Source: [Empedobacter] haloabium (GTDB lineage: Bacteria > Pseudomonadota > Gammaproteobacteria > Burkholderiales > Burkholderiaceae_D). From it: 64,000 bases of DNA. The notes under the pieces are model-generated. The model made no database searches. It had not been told where the DNA came from and worked only from the letters and a program-made list of their open reading frames with translations. Below are positions 27,625 to 37,400 of the stretch, piece by piece. Location: the NCBI GenBank assembly GCA_008011715.2, contig CP136508.1:3906001-3970000 (forward strand). Direction: 5' to 3'. The position numbers and the translations under genes are program-made. Positions within the stretch are counted from its first letter, which is position 1, and the number at the start of each line of letters is the position of its first letter.

Positions 27625-29856
27625 TCACTCGCCGTCCAGCACCCGCAGCGCGCGCGCCAGCACTTCGTCCCTGCCGGCGCGCAGTCCGACGAAGGTGGGC
27701 GACGCGGGCACGTGTGGCTGCAAGCCCACGCGCTGCAACTGCCGCCCGTCGGCATGCACGACTTCGAGACCGGAAAACGAGACGGTCACCTTGCCCGGCA
27801 GGACGACATGACGCAAGTCGCCGTCGGCACCGACGGTGGGGCTGCCGACGAACGTTACCGCGCTCGCCGCTTCCAGCAGCAAGGCGGTATGCTCGGCCTG
27901 GCTCATGGTGCGTTCATCGATCAGCACGACGACCTTGCCGTTGTAGCGCGGTCCAGGCCAATTGTCGACGCCCTGGCTGCGCTCGAGCCGCATGCGCCCA
28001 CCCCCGGCGACGCCGGTGACGAAGGTTTCGTACAGCCGCAACGCGCCAGCCGCGCCATGGGCCAGGCGCGGCGCGATCGACCACGCGGTCTGGCGCGGAT
28101 AGCCACGCAGGTCGAAGATGACGGCCCTGGTCGTACCGATCGTGTCGAACATCGACGCGACCTCCGAGCGCTCCAGCCGATCGAGATCGACATACCCGAC
28201 ATTGCCCGGCAAGATCCGCACGGCGTCGCCGGCCGGTCGCTGCGGCCGCTCGTCATCGATGCGCCGGCGCGGCAGGGCGAATTCCCTGACCGCCCCTTCG
28301 CGCGCCACCCGCAGCAGCGCGACCGAACCTTCCGGACCCGCGGTCAGCCACTCGAGCGCCGTGCGCAGGCCGCCGGCCGCGGTGGACGCCGAAACCTGGG
28401 GCAGCAGTTCGTCGAGCCGCTGACGTACGCCGACGCCGTCGATGGCCAGCAGCTCGTCGCCAGCCAGCAGACCGGCCGCGGCGGCAGGGTCGTCGGCGAA
28501 GCCGGTCACCGCGATGCGGCCCTCGACCTGCGCCAGCCGCACGCCGGGTTGTGCCCTGCCGCGCGCCGTGTCGAGGGCGCGGCTGAACACCCGCACATGG
28601 CTGTCGCCGGCGGCGGCCGCCATGCGCTGCAGCGCCAGGCCATAGGCGAGTTCCGTGTCGGCGGCCGCCATGCCTTTCAGGCAGCGCAGCAGCGCTTCAT
28701 CCCAATCGCCGGGGAACAGGCGGCGCGCCGGATGCGCCATGTCCAGCGCTGCCCATAATTCGATGGCGGCCGCCTGGCGCCACTGCGGCGGCGGCAGGCG
28801 CGGCCCGTCCCGGCCCTGCCGCACGACCGCTAGCGGCAGCCCGCCCGGCTGCGCCGCCGCCACCCGGCGCGAAGGACGCGACAGGGTCCGATAGGCCGCC
28901 CGCACGGCGGCGCTGCCGATGCCGCTCTCCGTCGCGGCCGGCACCGTGCCGTCGACCTTGCAGGGAACGAGACCGGCCGAGTCGACCAGGCTGCCGGCGC
29001 TGAACTCGACGCGCAACGCCCCCACGCGCAGCAGGCGTGACGGCCCGCACCGGCTGCGGCTGCCGGCGGGTGCCAGCAGTACTGCCTGGCCGCGCCGTTG
29101 CAGTGCCAGCGCCACCGCTGGCACTGCCGCCACATCGTCCACCAGGAAGGCGAGCGCTCGCCTGGCGGCGCCCGCCACCGGCACCAGGCGCGACGACTCC
29201 AGTGTCAGCAAGCCGCCGTGCAGCGCGGCGCCACCGCCGGTGCCCGCCAGCGGTCTTGTTCCGGCGGCGAACCGGTACTGCTCGGCGGGCAGCACGAGCG
29301 GGCCGTCGACGACGCGGGCGGCCATGGCGCTCAACGCATCGGCCGTTTCCCCCATGTCCCACGCCACGGCGCGCAGGTCGACAACGACGCGCCGCGCCGG
29401 ACCAAGCTGGTCGAGCGCGGCGCGCCACCGGGCCGGATCGGGCGCGCGCCCGGCGTGCAGGTGCAGCAGCGCGGTATCAGGCGCCAGCCATTCGATCAAG
29501 GGCGCCGCCGCCGGCCAGGGCACGAACGACACATCGCGCCGGGTCCACAGTCGCACACCCGGATCGTGCAGGGGAGCCATCAGCCGGCGCACGCCCTGCT
29601 CCAGTTGTGCCGGCGTGCTGGCATCGAGCAGTGCCGGCATGGCGTCGGCCAGCGCCGCATCCCAGGCCACCTCGCCACCCGCCAGCGCGGGGTGCAGCGA
29701 ACCGACGTCGCGCCACAACCTGGCGATGCCGAGCAACTCCTCGTCGGTCGGCGCGGCCGCGACCGGACCGCCGGCGCAGGACAGTGCGAGGCCGGCCATG
29801 GCTGCCAGCGCGCGGAGCCGGCCGGCCGGCGCACGCGCCTGGCGCCGCGCGCGCAT
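27625..29856 (-). CDS. Tandem S41-family peptidase, first unit degenerate
   Basis: 743 residues. The ATG at 29856 has GGGGGAG seven bases upstream and an arginine-rich signal peptide, so the protein is exported. Residues about 36-300 and 385-740 have the same layout: a helical start (ARLWRDVGSLHPALAGG / DMAHPARRLFPGDWDEALLR), then an S41 core. The second unit has a PDZ-like part (GLLAGDELLAIDGVGV) and the nucleophile-serine region IDERTMSQAEHT. The first unit reads VDDVAAVPAVALAL at that place and lacks the serine. One active and one pseudo-protease unit are thus fused. The gene follows the cupin gene by two bases at the end of the lanthipeptide operon, so a role in leader removal or clearance is plausible but unproven. 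Confidence 0.82.
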   Translation of the reverse strand: MRARRQARAPAGRLRALAAMAGLALSCAGGPVAAAPTDEELLGIARLWRDVGSLHPALAGGEVAWDAALADAMPALLDASTPAQLEQGVRRLMAPLHDPGVRLWTRRDVSFVPWPAAAPLIEWLAPDTALLHLHAGRAPDPARWRAALDQLGPARRVVVDLRAVAWDMGETADALSAMAARVVDGPLVLPAEQYRFAAGTRPLAGTGGGAALHGGLLTLESSRLVPVAGAARRALAFLVDDVAAVPAVALALQRRGQAVLLAPAGSRSRCGPSRLLRVGALRVEFSAGSLVDSAGLVPCKVDGTVPAATESGIGSAAVRAAYRTLSRPSRRVAAAQPGGLPLAVVRQGRDGPRLPPPQWRQAAAIELWAALDMAHPARRLFPGDWDEALLRCLKGMAAADTELAYGLALQRMAAAAGDSHVRVFSRALDTARGRAQPGVRLAQVEGRIAVTGFADDPAAAAGLLAGDELLAIDGVGVRQRLDELLPQVSASTAAGGLRTALEWLTAGPEGSVALLRVAREGAVREFALPRRRIDDERPQRPAGDAVRILPGNVGYVDLDRLERSEVASMFDTIGTTRAVIFDLRGYPRQTAWSIAPRLAHGAAGALRLYETFVTGVAGGGRMRLERSQGVDNWPGPRYNGKVVVLIDERTMSQAEHTALLLEAASAVTFVGSPTVGADGDLRHVVLPGKVTVSFSGLEVVHADGRQLQRVGLQPHVPASPTFVGLRAGRDEVLARALRVLDGE

Positions 29857-29857
29857 G

Positions 29858-31027
29858 CTATTGCTCCCCCAGCGCGAGCGACACGCATGCCGCGATATCG
29901 CGGCGCATCAGGTCGTCCAGTGCCAGGCGCAGTTCGCTTCTGCCGATGTCGCCGTGCGCCGCCCGCAATGCGTCGAAGCTCAACGGCTGCGCCGCCGCGG
30001 CCAGTGTGCGGATCAGCGCCGGCCCGTGCGGACTGGCGCCGACATGGGTCCCGTTCAATGTGCGCGCCGTGCGTGCCGCATCGGCACCGAAGCGCGAATT
30101 GATCGTATAGTGGCCGGCCTCGATATCGGCGCACAGGCTGGCGCGAAACTCGCGCGCCACATTGAACGGCGAGGCGACCCGTTCGACATCGACCTGGTGA
30201 CGCACGTATTGTGCGAAGCTGTCTTCGGAAAACAGCGCCGCGCAGAGCTCCTCGCGCGCTTGCGCGATCGTCTGCTGGCCAGTGCTGTCGTGCCGCACGG
30301 CCCGGCGGCACGACAGCTGTTGTGGCAGCAGATGCTTCACTGCCCACGTCACGTAGTCGGCCACGGTGTGGGGGTGCGTGCCGATGGCCACATGGAACGT
30401 CTCTTCCTGCAGCGGTATCGCGGTATGCCACCACCCGCGCGGGATGTACAGCACGTCGCCGGCGTGCAGGATCTCGTCGATGACGGGCTGCGGCGGACAT
30501 TCGTGCTTGTGGTGCAGGCTGGTCTGTCCGCTCAGCGGCAGCGGGAAGGTCGGTTCATACACAAGCCAGCGCTTGCGGCCGATCAGCTGCAGCGCGAATA
30601 CGTCGTGCGTGTCCCAGTGATTGCCGAACGTCTCCTTGTCGCCGAACGAGATGTAGCCGTTGGCCACCGCCGGGGCACCAGCGAATCGCGCCACCTGGTT
30701 GCACAGCGCGCGGATCGGTGGCGAGACGCCCTCGATCCGGTTGTAGATGATCGACGCGCCTTCCTCCAGCATCGCGCTCAACAGCGGCTTGATGATGCGA
30801 TGGCGGATCACGCCAAGCTCCACGCAGGTCTCGGTATAACGGGATTCGTCCACGAAGCCGTCCTTGTGCACCCGGATGTTGGCGTTGCTGGTCTCGCCCA
30901 CGTACAAGGCGCGATCGATCTCGCTCCAGTCGATCGCGCCCGCTGCCAGGGCGCCCCGGTGGATGAACGGTCGCTGCTCAAAATACTCGCTGAAAAACTG
31001 CTCTCTCGACAAGCCAAAATCCAACAC
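29858..31027 (-). CDS. JmjC/cupin_4-type Fe(II)/2OG oxygenase
   Basis: 389 residues from a GTG at 31027 with GAGGA eight bases upstream; upstream codons in this frame are a shadow of the exporter gene. It resembles the RoxA (YcfD) ribosomal-oxygenase family in length and layout. The iron triad is His137 and Asp139 in NHWDTHDVF and His201 in IPRGWWHT. A C-terminal winged-helix-like domain (LSFDALRAAHGDIG) follows. RoxA hydroxylates an arginine of ribosomal protein L16. This copy lies between a lanthipeptide exporter and a peptidase gene (38- and 2-base gaps), so peptide hydroxylation is the likelier role. That assignment is an inference. Confidence 0.85.
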   Translation of the reverse strand: MLDFGLSREQFFSEYFEQRPFIHRGALAAGAIDWSEIDRALYVGETSNANIRVHKDGFVDESRYTETCVELGVIRHRIIKPLLSAMLEEGASIIYNRIEGVSPPIRALCNQVARFAGAPAVANGYISFGDKETFGNHWDTHDVFALQLIGRKRWLVYEPTFPLPLSGQTSLHHKHECPPQPVIDEILHAGDVLYIPRGWWHTAIPLQEETFHVAIGTHPHTVADYVTWAVKHLLPQQLSCRRAVRHDSTGQQTIAQAREELCAALFSEDSFAQYVRHQVDVERVASPFNVAREFRASLCADIEAGHYTINSRFGADAARTARTLNGTHVGASPHGPALIRTLAAAAQPLSFDALRAAHGDIGRSELRLALDDLMRRDIAACVSLALGEQ

Positions 31028-31065
31028 GATATGTTTCCTCAAAGGTGATCCCGTGGCCAAGCGGC

Positions 31066-33192
31066 TCAGGCGGTCTGCATCTGCAGCGGGGTGAAAGACG
31101 AGACCACGGTGCCGCGATCGATCGTCAGAATCCGGTCGGCCGAAGCGATCGTCTCCGGCCGGTGGGCGATGATAATGCGGGTCATCTTCAGGGCCGCGAC
31201 GGCCTCGTTGACCTGCTTCTCGCGCAACACGTCGAGATGGCTGGTGGCTTCGTCCAGGAACAGGATGCGCGGCCGCTTGTAGAGCGCGCGCGCCAGCAGG
31301 ACACGTTGCTTCTGCCCGCCAGACAGCACAGTGCCCATGTCGCCGACCAGCGTATTGAAGCCCATCGGCATGGCCTTGATATCGTCCAGCACCGCCGCCA
31401 CGGCGGCGCACTGCTCCACCCAGTGCATGTCGACTTGCGCGTCGAAGAAACTGATGTTGTCGCGGATCGATCCGGCGAACAGCACGTCGTCCTGCAACAC
31501 GGTCCCGACCATCGCGCGAAACGCATCCATGCCGACCTGGCGCACATCGTGGCCGCCCACGGCAATGGTACCTTCCTGGGCCGGAACGATTCCCAGCATC
31601 ACGCTCATCAGCGTGGACTTGCCGCAGCCCGATGGTCCGACGATCGCCACGGATTCCCCCGCATCGATGTCCAGGTCGACGCCGTTCAGGACCCATGGCT
31701 CCTGCTCGCCGTAACGAAACTTGAGGCCCCGCACCCGCAGCGAGGGATCGAGCACGGTCTCGTGTTCGCTCACGCCTCCCGCGTCCTCGGGCTCCGTCAG
31801 CACGATGTCGCCCAGGCGCTCGCCCTGCAGCTGCAGCATGCGGAATTCCAGCAGCTTGTCGATCAGCGAACTGGACCGATCGATGAACTGTGCCTTATAG
31901 GCGAGGAAGGCGACCAGGATGCCGACGCTGAAAGCCCCGTCCATCACATACATCGCTCCCAGTGCCGTCAGGAACAGACCTTCCAGGCCGAAGCCGATAC
32001 CATTGACCACCCTGAAATACAGATTCAGTTTTTGTACGCGCAGGCCCGCATTGATCTCGTTGGTGACGAGCGACAGCCAGGATGCGCGCCGCTGGTCGTG
32101 TTTCGAAAACAGCTTGATCGCCTTGACCCCGCGAATGGTCTCGAGAAAGTGGGTATTCTGCTTGGCGGCGCTGATGATCTCCTTCTCGCTGGCGCTGCGA
32201 GTCGGATAGTACCAAGCCCAGCGAACCGCGCCATACAGGGCGACGGCGACGACGCACACCGCCGTCATCGCCGCGCTGTAGTACAGCATCAGGCCCAGCG
32301 TGATCAAGGCCATCAGGCCATCGAGCACCGCTTCCAGGAACGAGGTGGTGAGGGTACGCTGGATCTGGTCGGCGGCACCGAAGCGCGACACGACATCGCC
32401 CAGTGTGCGCTTTTCAAAGTACTGCAGGGGCAAGCGGACGAGATGAGTAAAGATGTTCGAGCGCCATTGCAGCCGGATCGACGTCGACATGTACATGATG
32501 ATCCACGAGCGCATCGTGCTGATGGCAACTTGCAGAACGAGCAGCAGGCCGAACCCCAGGGTCAGCAGATACAGCAACGGCTTGTCGTGCGACATCAGCA
32601 CATCATCGATAATCACCGTCATGAAATAGGGGCTGATGAGGGAAAAGACCTCGAGCGCCAATGCCAGCAGCAGGATCTGCACCGCGGAGCTGCCAAGTCC
32701 GTGCACCGAGCCGATCAGGTCGCGCATCCGCACGGCCGGCGCCGGCGGTTCACGACGGAACTGCGGATTCGGCCACAATTCCAGCGCGACCCCCGTGAAC
32801 GACTTGGACACCTCGGCCAGCGTCAGGCGGCGCTCGCCGAACGCCGGGTCGAGAACGGTCGCACCCTGGGCGCTAACGGAGGTCAACACGACGAAATGGT
32901 TGAAGTTCCAGTGCAGGATGCACGGCAGGCGCAGTTCCCCCAGGTCCTCCAGGTCGAGCCGCAGCGGCCGCGTGCCAAGGTCGACCTTGGTGGCGATCTG
33001 CACCAGGTGCGCCAGCGCCGCGCCCTTGAGCGATACCGAGAACCGGCTGCGCATTGCCGCCAGATCGACCTGGTTGCCATAATGGTTGAGTATCATGGTC
33101 AGGCAGGCCAGTCCGCACTCGGCCGCCTCGATCTGCAGCACCAGCGGCACCTTGGGAGATCGCCCGAAGTTCAATTTGTCAGTCAATACCAT
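31066..33192 (-). CDS. lanT: Peptidase-containing ABC exporter (C39 peptidase, LanT-like)
   Basis: 708 residues. The N-terminal C39 peptidase (1-130) has Gln20, the nucleophile Cys26 in AAECGLACL, His99 in HWNFNHFVVL and Asp115 in LDPAFG, so it is predicted active. A six-helix transmembrane domain follows (about 160-440), then an ATPase with Walker A GPSGCGKST, signature LSGGQKQRV and Walker B ILFLDEATSHLD. Such exporters cut leaders after a Gly-Gly motif while exporting the peptide. The precursor at 38895-39146 has that motif. The upstream HlyD gene (42-base gap) supplies the periplasmic adaptor; no TolC homologue is nearby. Confidence 0.95.
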   Translation of the reverse strand: MVLTDKLNFGRSPKVPLVLQIEAAECGLACLTMILNHYGNQVDLAAMRSRFSVSLKGAALAHLVQIATKVDLGTRPLRLDLEDLGELRLPCILHWNFNHFVVLTSVSAQGATVLDPAFGERRLTLAEVSKSFTGVALELWPNPQFRREPPAPAVRMRDLIGSVHGLGSSAVQILLLALALEVFSLISPYFMTVIIDDVLMSHDKPLLYLLTLGFGLLLVLQVAISTMRSWIIMYMSTSIRLQWRSNIFTHLVRLPLQYFEKRTLGDVVSRFGAADQIQRTLTTSFLEAVLDGLMALITLGLMLYYSAAMTAVCVVAVALYGAVRWAWYYPTRSASEKEIISAAKQNTHFLETIRGVKAIKLFSKHDQRRASWLSLVTNEINAGLRVQKLNLYFRVVNGIGFGLEGLFLTALGAMYVMDGAFSVGILVAFLAYKAQFIDRSSSLIDKLLEFRMLQLQGERLGDIVLTEPEDAGGVSEHETVLDPSLRVRGLKFRYGEQEPWVLNGVDLDIDAGESVAIVGPSGCGKSTLMSVMLGIVPAQEGTIAVGGHDVRQVGMDAFRAMVGTVLQDDVLFAGSIRDNISFFDAQVDMHWVEQCAAVAAVLDDIKAMPMGFNTLVGDMGTVLSGGQKQRVLLARALYKRPRILFLDEATSHLDVLREKQVNEAVAALKMTRIIIAHRPETIASADRILTIDRGTVVSSFTPLQMQTA

Positions 33193-33234
33193 CGTGCTTC
33201 CACATTCTTTCGCGTTGCCGGCGAGCGACGCATG

Positions 33235-34494
33235 CTAGCGGTCCGACCGGACCGCATTCAATTCGTAAAACGGTACGAACAACCACTGATACAGGCGGCG
33301 GGTTTCCGACAGAATATCGGCGTCCAGCAGCATCCCCGGCGGCAATGGCCGTTCGACTCCGGCGACGAGTATCGTCTGCCGTGCCAGTTCGACCACGATC
33401 TCGTACTGCGCGGCAGGCGGCTGTACGGTGCCGGCGTTCAGCGCGACCGTGACCGCGACCGGCGCGCGCGAGATCGAGACCACCCTGCCCTCGGCCAGCC
33501 CGAAGCGTTGATACGGGAATGCCTCGTAGCGCAGCTTGACCTGGTCGCCGACGGCGATAAACCCGATGGCCTTGCTGGGCGCATACAGGCGTGCCTGCAG
33601 CCGCGAGCCGGACGGCACGATGCTTGCCAGCGCCGTGCCTGCCGTCACGGTCTGGCCTGCCTCCACCGCGATCCCGGTCGCGACGCCAGCGCGCGGCGCG
33701 ACGATCACTTCGCGGCGCCGCAATTCGGCCGCGCTCCAGTCCTGCCGGTTCTGCGACAGCTGCCGGGTCAGCGCAGCCGCGTCGCTGGCATGGCGGGCCT
33801 GAAGATCGGCCAGCTCGTCCTGCTTTTCGTCGATGCCGCGCGACACAACCATGCGCTCCCGCTGCAGCGCGGTCAGCCGGCTCTTCTGGTCAAGCAGCTG
33901 CCCCTGCTTTTCCTTCAGCAGTTCGCCCGAAACATAGCCGGTGTTGAACAGCTCCTGGTAACGCGCGGCGGTCGCCGCCTCCAGCGTCAGGCGCCGGCCC
34001 TGGTCGACGATCTGCTCGTCCGCCCTTGCCAGTTCATCGCGCAACTTGCCGATGGCGCGCCCGATACGGCGCTCCTGGTCGCGCAGCACCTCCTGTTTCG
34101 TGGCCAGTTCCGCCTGCACGGAGTCGCGCCTCGCCGCGAGTTCGCGGCTGATCGCCATCTGCGTGTCGGCCTCGGTGCCGCTCTGGCGTTCGCCGGAGAT
34201 TGCGTACATCGCCTGGCCGGCCCGCACGGGCTCGCCTTCGGCAACGTAGCGCTTGACGACGATGCCGGCCTGGTTGGTGTAGACCTGGACCAGGCCCGCC
34301 GCCGGCACCAGCCTGCCGCTGACCGGCGTGCGGCGCGTGTATTCGCCGCATCCCAGCAGCAGCAACAGACCCGCCAGGACCGCCGCGGTCAGGCAGGACA
34401 CCAGTCGCGCCGAAGGCGGCTGGATGACGACGATATCGCCCAGCCAGTGCGGCTGGTTGGCTTCGATCGCTTCGCGCCGGAACAGCGAACTCAT
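33235..34494 (-). CDS. HlyD-family periplasmic adaptor of the peptide exporter
   Basis: 419 residues. The ATG at 34494 overlaps the LanB stop (ATGA). One membrane helix lies near residues 30-50 (SCLTAAVLAGLLLLLGC), followed by a biotinyl-lipoyl-like half (GLVQVYTNQAGIVVKRYVAEGEPVRAG), a long coiled coil (about 110-240) and the second lipoyl half (VIVAPRAGVATGIAVEAGQTV). This matches the adaptors of type I and bacteriocin exporters (MchE/CvaA type), which bridge the ABC protein to TolC. Its place between LanB and the C39 exporter supports that role. Confidence 0.92.
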   Translation of the reverse strand: MSSLFRREAIEANQPHWLGDIVVIQPPSARLVSCLTAAVLAGLLLLLGCGEYTRRTPVSGRLVPAAGLVQVYTNQAGIVVKRYVAEGEPVRAGQAMYAISGERQSGTEADTQMAISRELAARRDSVQAELATKQEVLRDQERRIGRAIGKLRDELARADEQIVDQGRRLTLEAATAARYQELFNTGYVSGELLKEKQGQLLDQKSRLTALQRERMVVSRGIDEKQDELADLQARHASDAAALTRQLSQNRQDWSAAELRRREVIVAPRAGVATGIAVEAGQTVTAGTALASIVPSGSRLQARLYAPSKAIGFIAVGDQVKLRYEAFPYQRFGLAEGRVVSISRAPVAVTVALNAGTVQPPAAQYEIVVELARQTILVAGVERPLPPGMLLDADILSETRRLYQWLFVPFYELNAVRSDR

Positions 34495-37400
34495 GCCGCA
34501 GCCGCCAGTGCGCCCCGCTCGCGGCCCAGGGCGGAACGGTACAGCCGTTCCAGCGCGTCGTAGACCAGCACTTCGTAGCCGCGCGGATGGTGACCGAACA
34601 GACGGATGCAGCACATGTGCAGGTGGCTTTGCAGGACCCGCTCGAATTGCGGGGTGTCGAGCTCACCTGGTCGTGCCGTCCGTGCCTGCGCGAACAGCGC
34701 GCGCCGCCGCGCGCGCAACGGGGCCGCTGCCGCGAACGCCGCGGCCCACCGGGGCGCCGGCGGCTTGTCGTCCAGCAGGTCGAACAGCGCGGCGCGTTGC
34801 ATGCGGAAATGACGTCCCAGCAGATCGCGCTGATAGCTGCCAAGTCCGAACTCGGCGCGATAACTCTCGGCCATATGCCGCGCGATGCGATGCCGCACGT
34901 CGGGCGCGCAGCCGAAGTCGGCGATCAGTGCGGCACACGACCACACGGCAGCTTGCCACCGCGCTTGCTCGCCCGCGGCACTGTGCGTCAGGAGCGCGAG
35001 AGCCAGCTCGCTGTCGATGCCGAACAGCCGTTCCGACAGCGGCAGCAAGGCCGCTCCGCCGTAGCGCGCCATTTCGCGCTGATACGGCGCGAACGCATAT
35101 TGTGCAATCCGTCCGGCCCGTTGCTGCGCGTCCAGGGCGAGGACGAATTGCGCCATCACATGGGCCAGCGCAGCCGGCGTTGCGACGAAGATGCGCAGGC
35201 GCAGGTGGTGTTCCGGGTCGGCGTAGCGGATAAAGAACCAGTCCTGCAAGGCCCCGTCGCGGCGCAGTGCCCGCAGCAAGGGAGCGCAATGCTCGACCAG
35301 GAAGTCATCGGTGTCCGCCACGGCAAGGTAGATCTTGACGAAGACGACTTCGCCCATCGGCGCGAGCGGCAGGTCGCGCACCGGCAGCGGCGGAGCCGCC
35401 ACCTGGGGAGCGACCTTGCTCGTGTGCGCGAACGGCAACAGCACCTCGTGCCGTACCGGATGGCGGCCTGACTGATGGCCGACGACCTCGCGCAGGACCA
35501 GCCGGCGCCGGCGCATCAGGATGCGGTAGAGCTGCTCCAGGTCGATCGGGTCGGTACGGTCGAGCAGCAGCGTATTGTCGAATTCCTTCAGTTCGACCAA
35601 CGCCGGGACACCCTGGCTGTCGAGGTGTGCGGAGAAGGCGGCCCGGCTTTGTTCCGCCGTGGCGCCCTTCGCGACCTTGTATTGGCGCGGTTCGATCAGC
35701 CAGCGCGCCGGCGCCAGCACGATATCGTCATATTCGATACGCGGCAGGAACGGGTACTCGACAAAGAAATTGCTCCACCCGAAGTGAGCGAAGTAGCGCG
35801 GGTACATCCCGATATTGCGCAGGAATGCATAGGCCTTGGTGCTGCTGCTGTGCTCGACATTATGTGCGCAGGTCATGTGCGGCATGATGCGCCGGTCCAG
35901 GCTGCGCGACCACAGCTGCATTTCGCCACCCACGACGGCGACATCGATGTCGCTCAGCCCGATTTCACTGTCGGATGGGCGCGCATCGGCCTCCACCAGG
36001 TTGATGCGATAGGGCCACAACGCCGGACGCGTCATGATATTGGCCATATGGCCGGCTGGGCGGTAGCAGATTTCGGCGTGGATCCAGTCCGGATTCTCGT
36101 CCTGCGTGGCGCGCGCCATCGCTTGCAATGCATCGGCCATCGCCGGCTGCGCGTAAGCGAAGCGGCCCGACCACGAGCTGACCCCGGAATTCGAAATGCC
36201 CTGCAGCCAGGTGCGCGGCGCGGCGCCGTCTCCGGTGGGCGGCAACACGGTCATGATGGCGAACAGCTGGGAGGGGAAGACCTTGCCGCGCGGGCGCAGG
36301 GCCCGCACTTCCTCCGCTGTGATCCGGATGACCTGTTCGCCGGCCGTGCCGTCCATCCGCAACAGCTTTCCGACGAGAAAGCGGTCGAACGGTCGCATCG
36401 GCCCAGCCGGGGATCGTTCGCCAGCGCCGACCGGACTGTCGATGCCGAATTTGCGCAGCATCTCGTGGTTATGACTGTGGTCGTCCGATCCGAACAGCAT
36501 GTCGTCTTCCAGCAGTTCGCTCAGCGGCACCCGGCTCTTGCCGTAGCGCCGCTCGAACTGCTGCGCCATGATGTCCAGCGACGTCTCGCGCTCGCTGAAG
36601 CGCGACACCAGCAGACCCAGCTCGTCGGTCACGTGATCACAGTAACCGCGGTCCAGGCGGAAGTCGGCATCGCGGAAGCTGTCCACGCGCAGGCATGTCT
36701 TCGCCGCGGTGGCGGGCAGAAGTGCCTGCAGCGTGGCGTCAAGCCGGCGGTAATCGTCCAGTTCGACATGTTCGGCACGGTTGAGCAGGTCCAGTTCCGC
36801 CAGCACGGCCAGCAGGGTGGCGCTGACATGGGCTTCGCCCGGTATCTCTCCCAGGGCCGTTGCCAGCGCCCGAGCCGGATCGTCCGCCAGCAGGTCCACG
36901 CCCAACGTGGGCAGCAACACGCGGGCGGCGACCAGGTCGTCGACCAGTGCGCGCGCCTGCTCCGGTGCGAGCTCCGGGCAGGCCTGCAGCAACCGTTGCG
37001 CCAGTTCAGGCGGCGTGCTTGCGGTCGTGGCGCTCAACGCCAGTACTTGCAGGATCGCGGGGTGGGCATCGATTTCAGCCAGCTGGTAATTGCGGCCGTT
37101 GGCCTGCGTCGCGACCCAGTCGGTATATTTCAGCTTGCCATGGGCGGCGTACACGGAGCGGTTGCCGAGATAACGCAGCGCCGATGCCCGCGCCGCGATC
37201 GCCCGGTCGCACAGCGCATGCAGGAACGCCGCGTCGATGCGCACGTGCCGGCGCCCGGAACCGTCGCCAGCGAAGCCTGCCACAGGCGTCGGCCCGGCCG
37301 CCGCCTCGACGCGCCCATGCGATACCGTGGCGAACATTCCGAACGGGGTGGCACGGAAGCACATGCGGTTCAAGTAGCGCTCGAACGCCAGCAGCACCTT

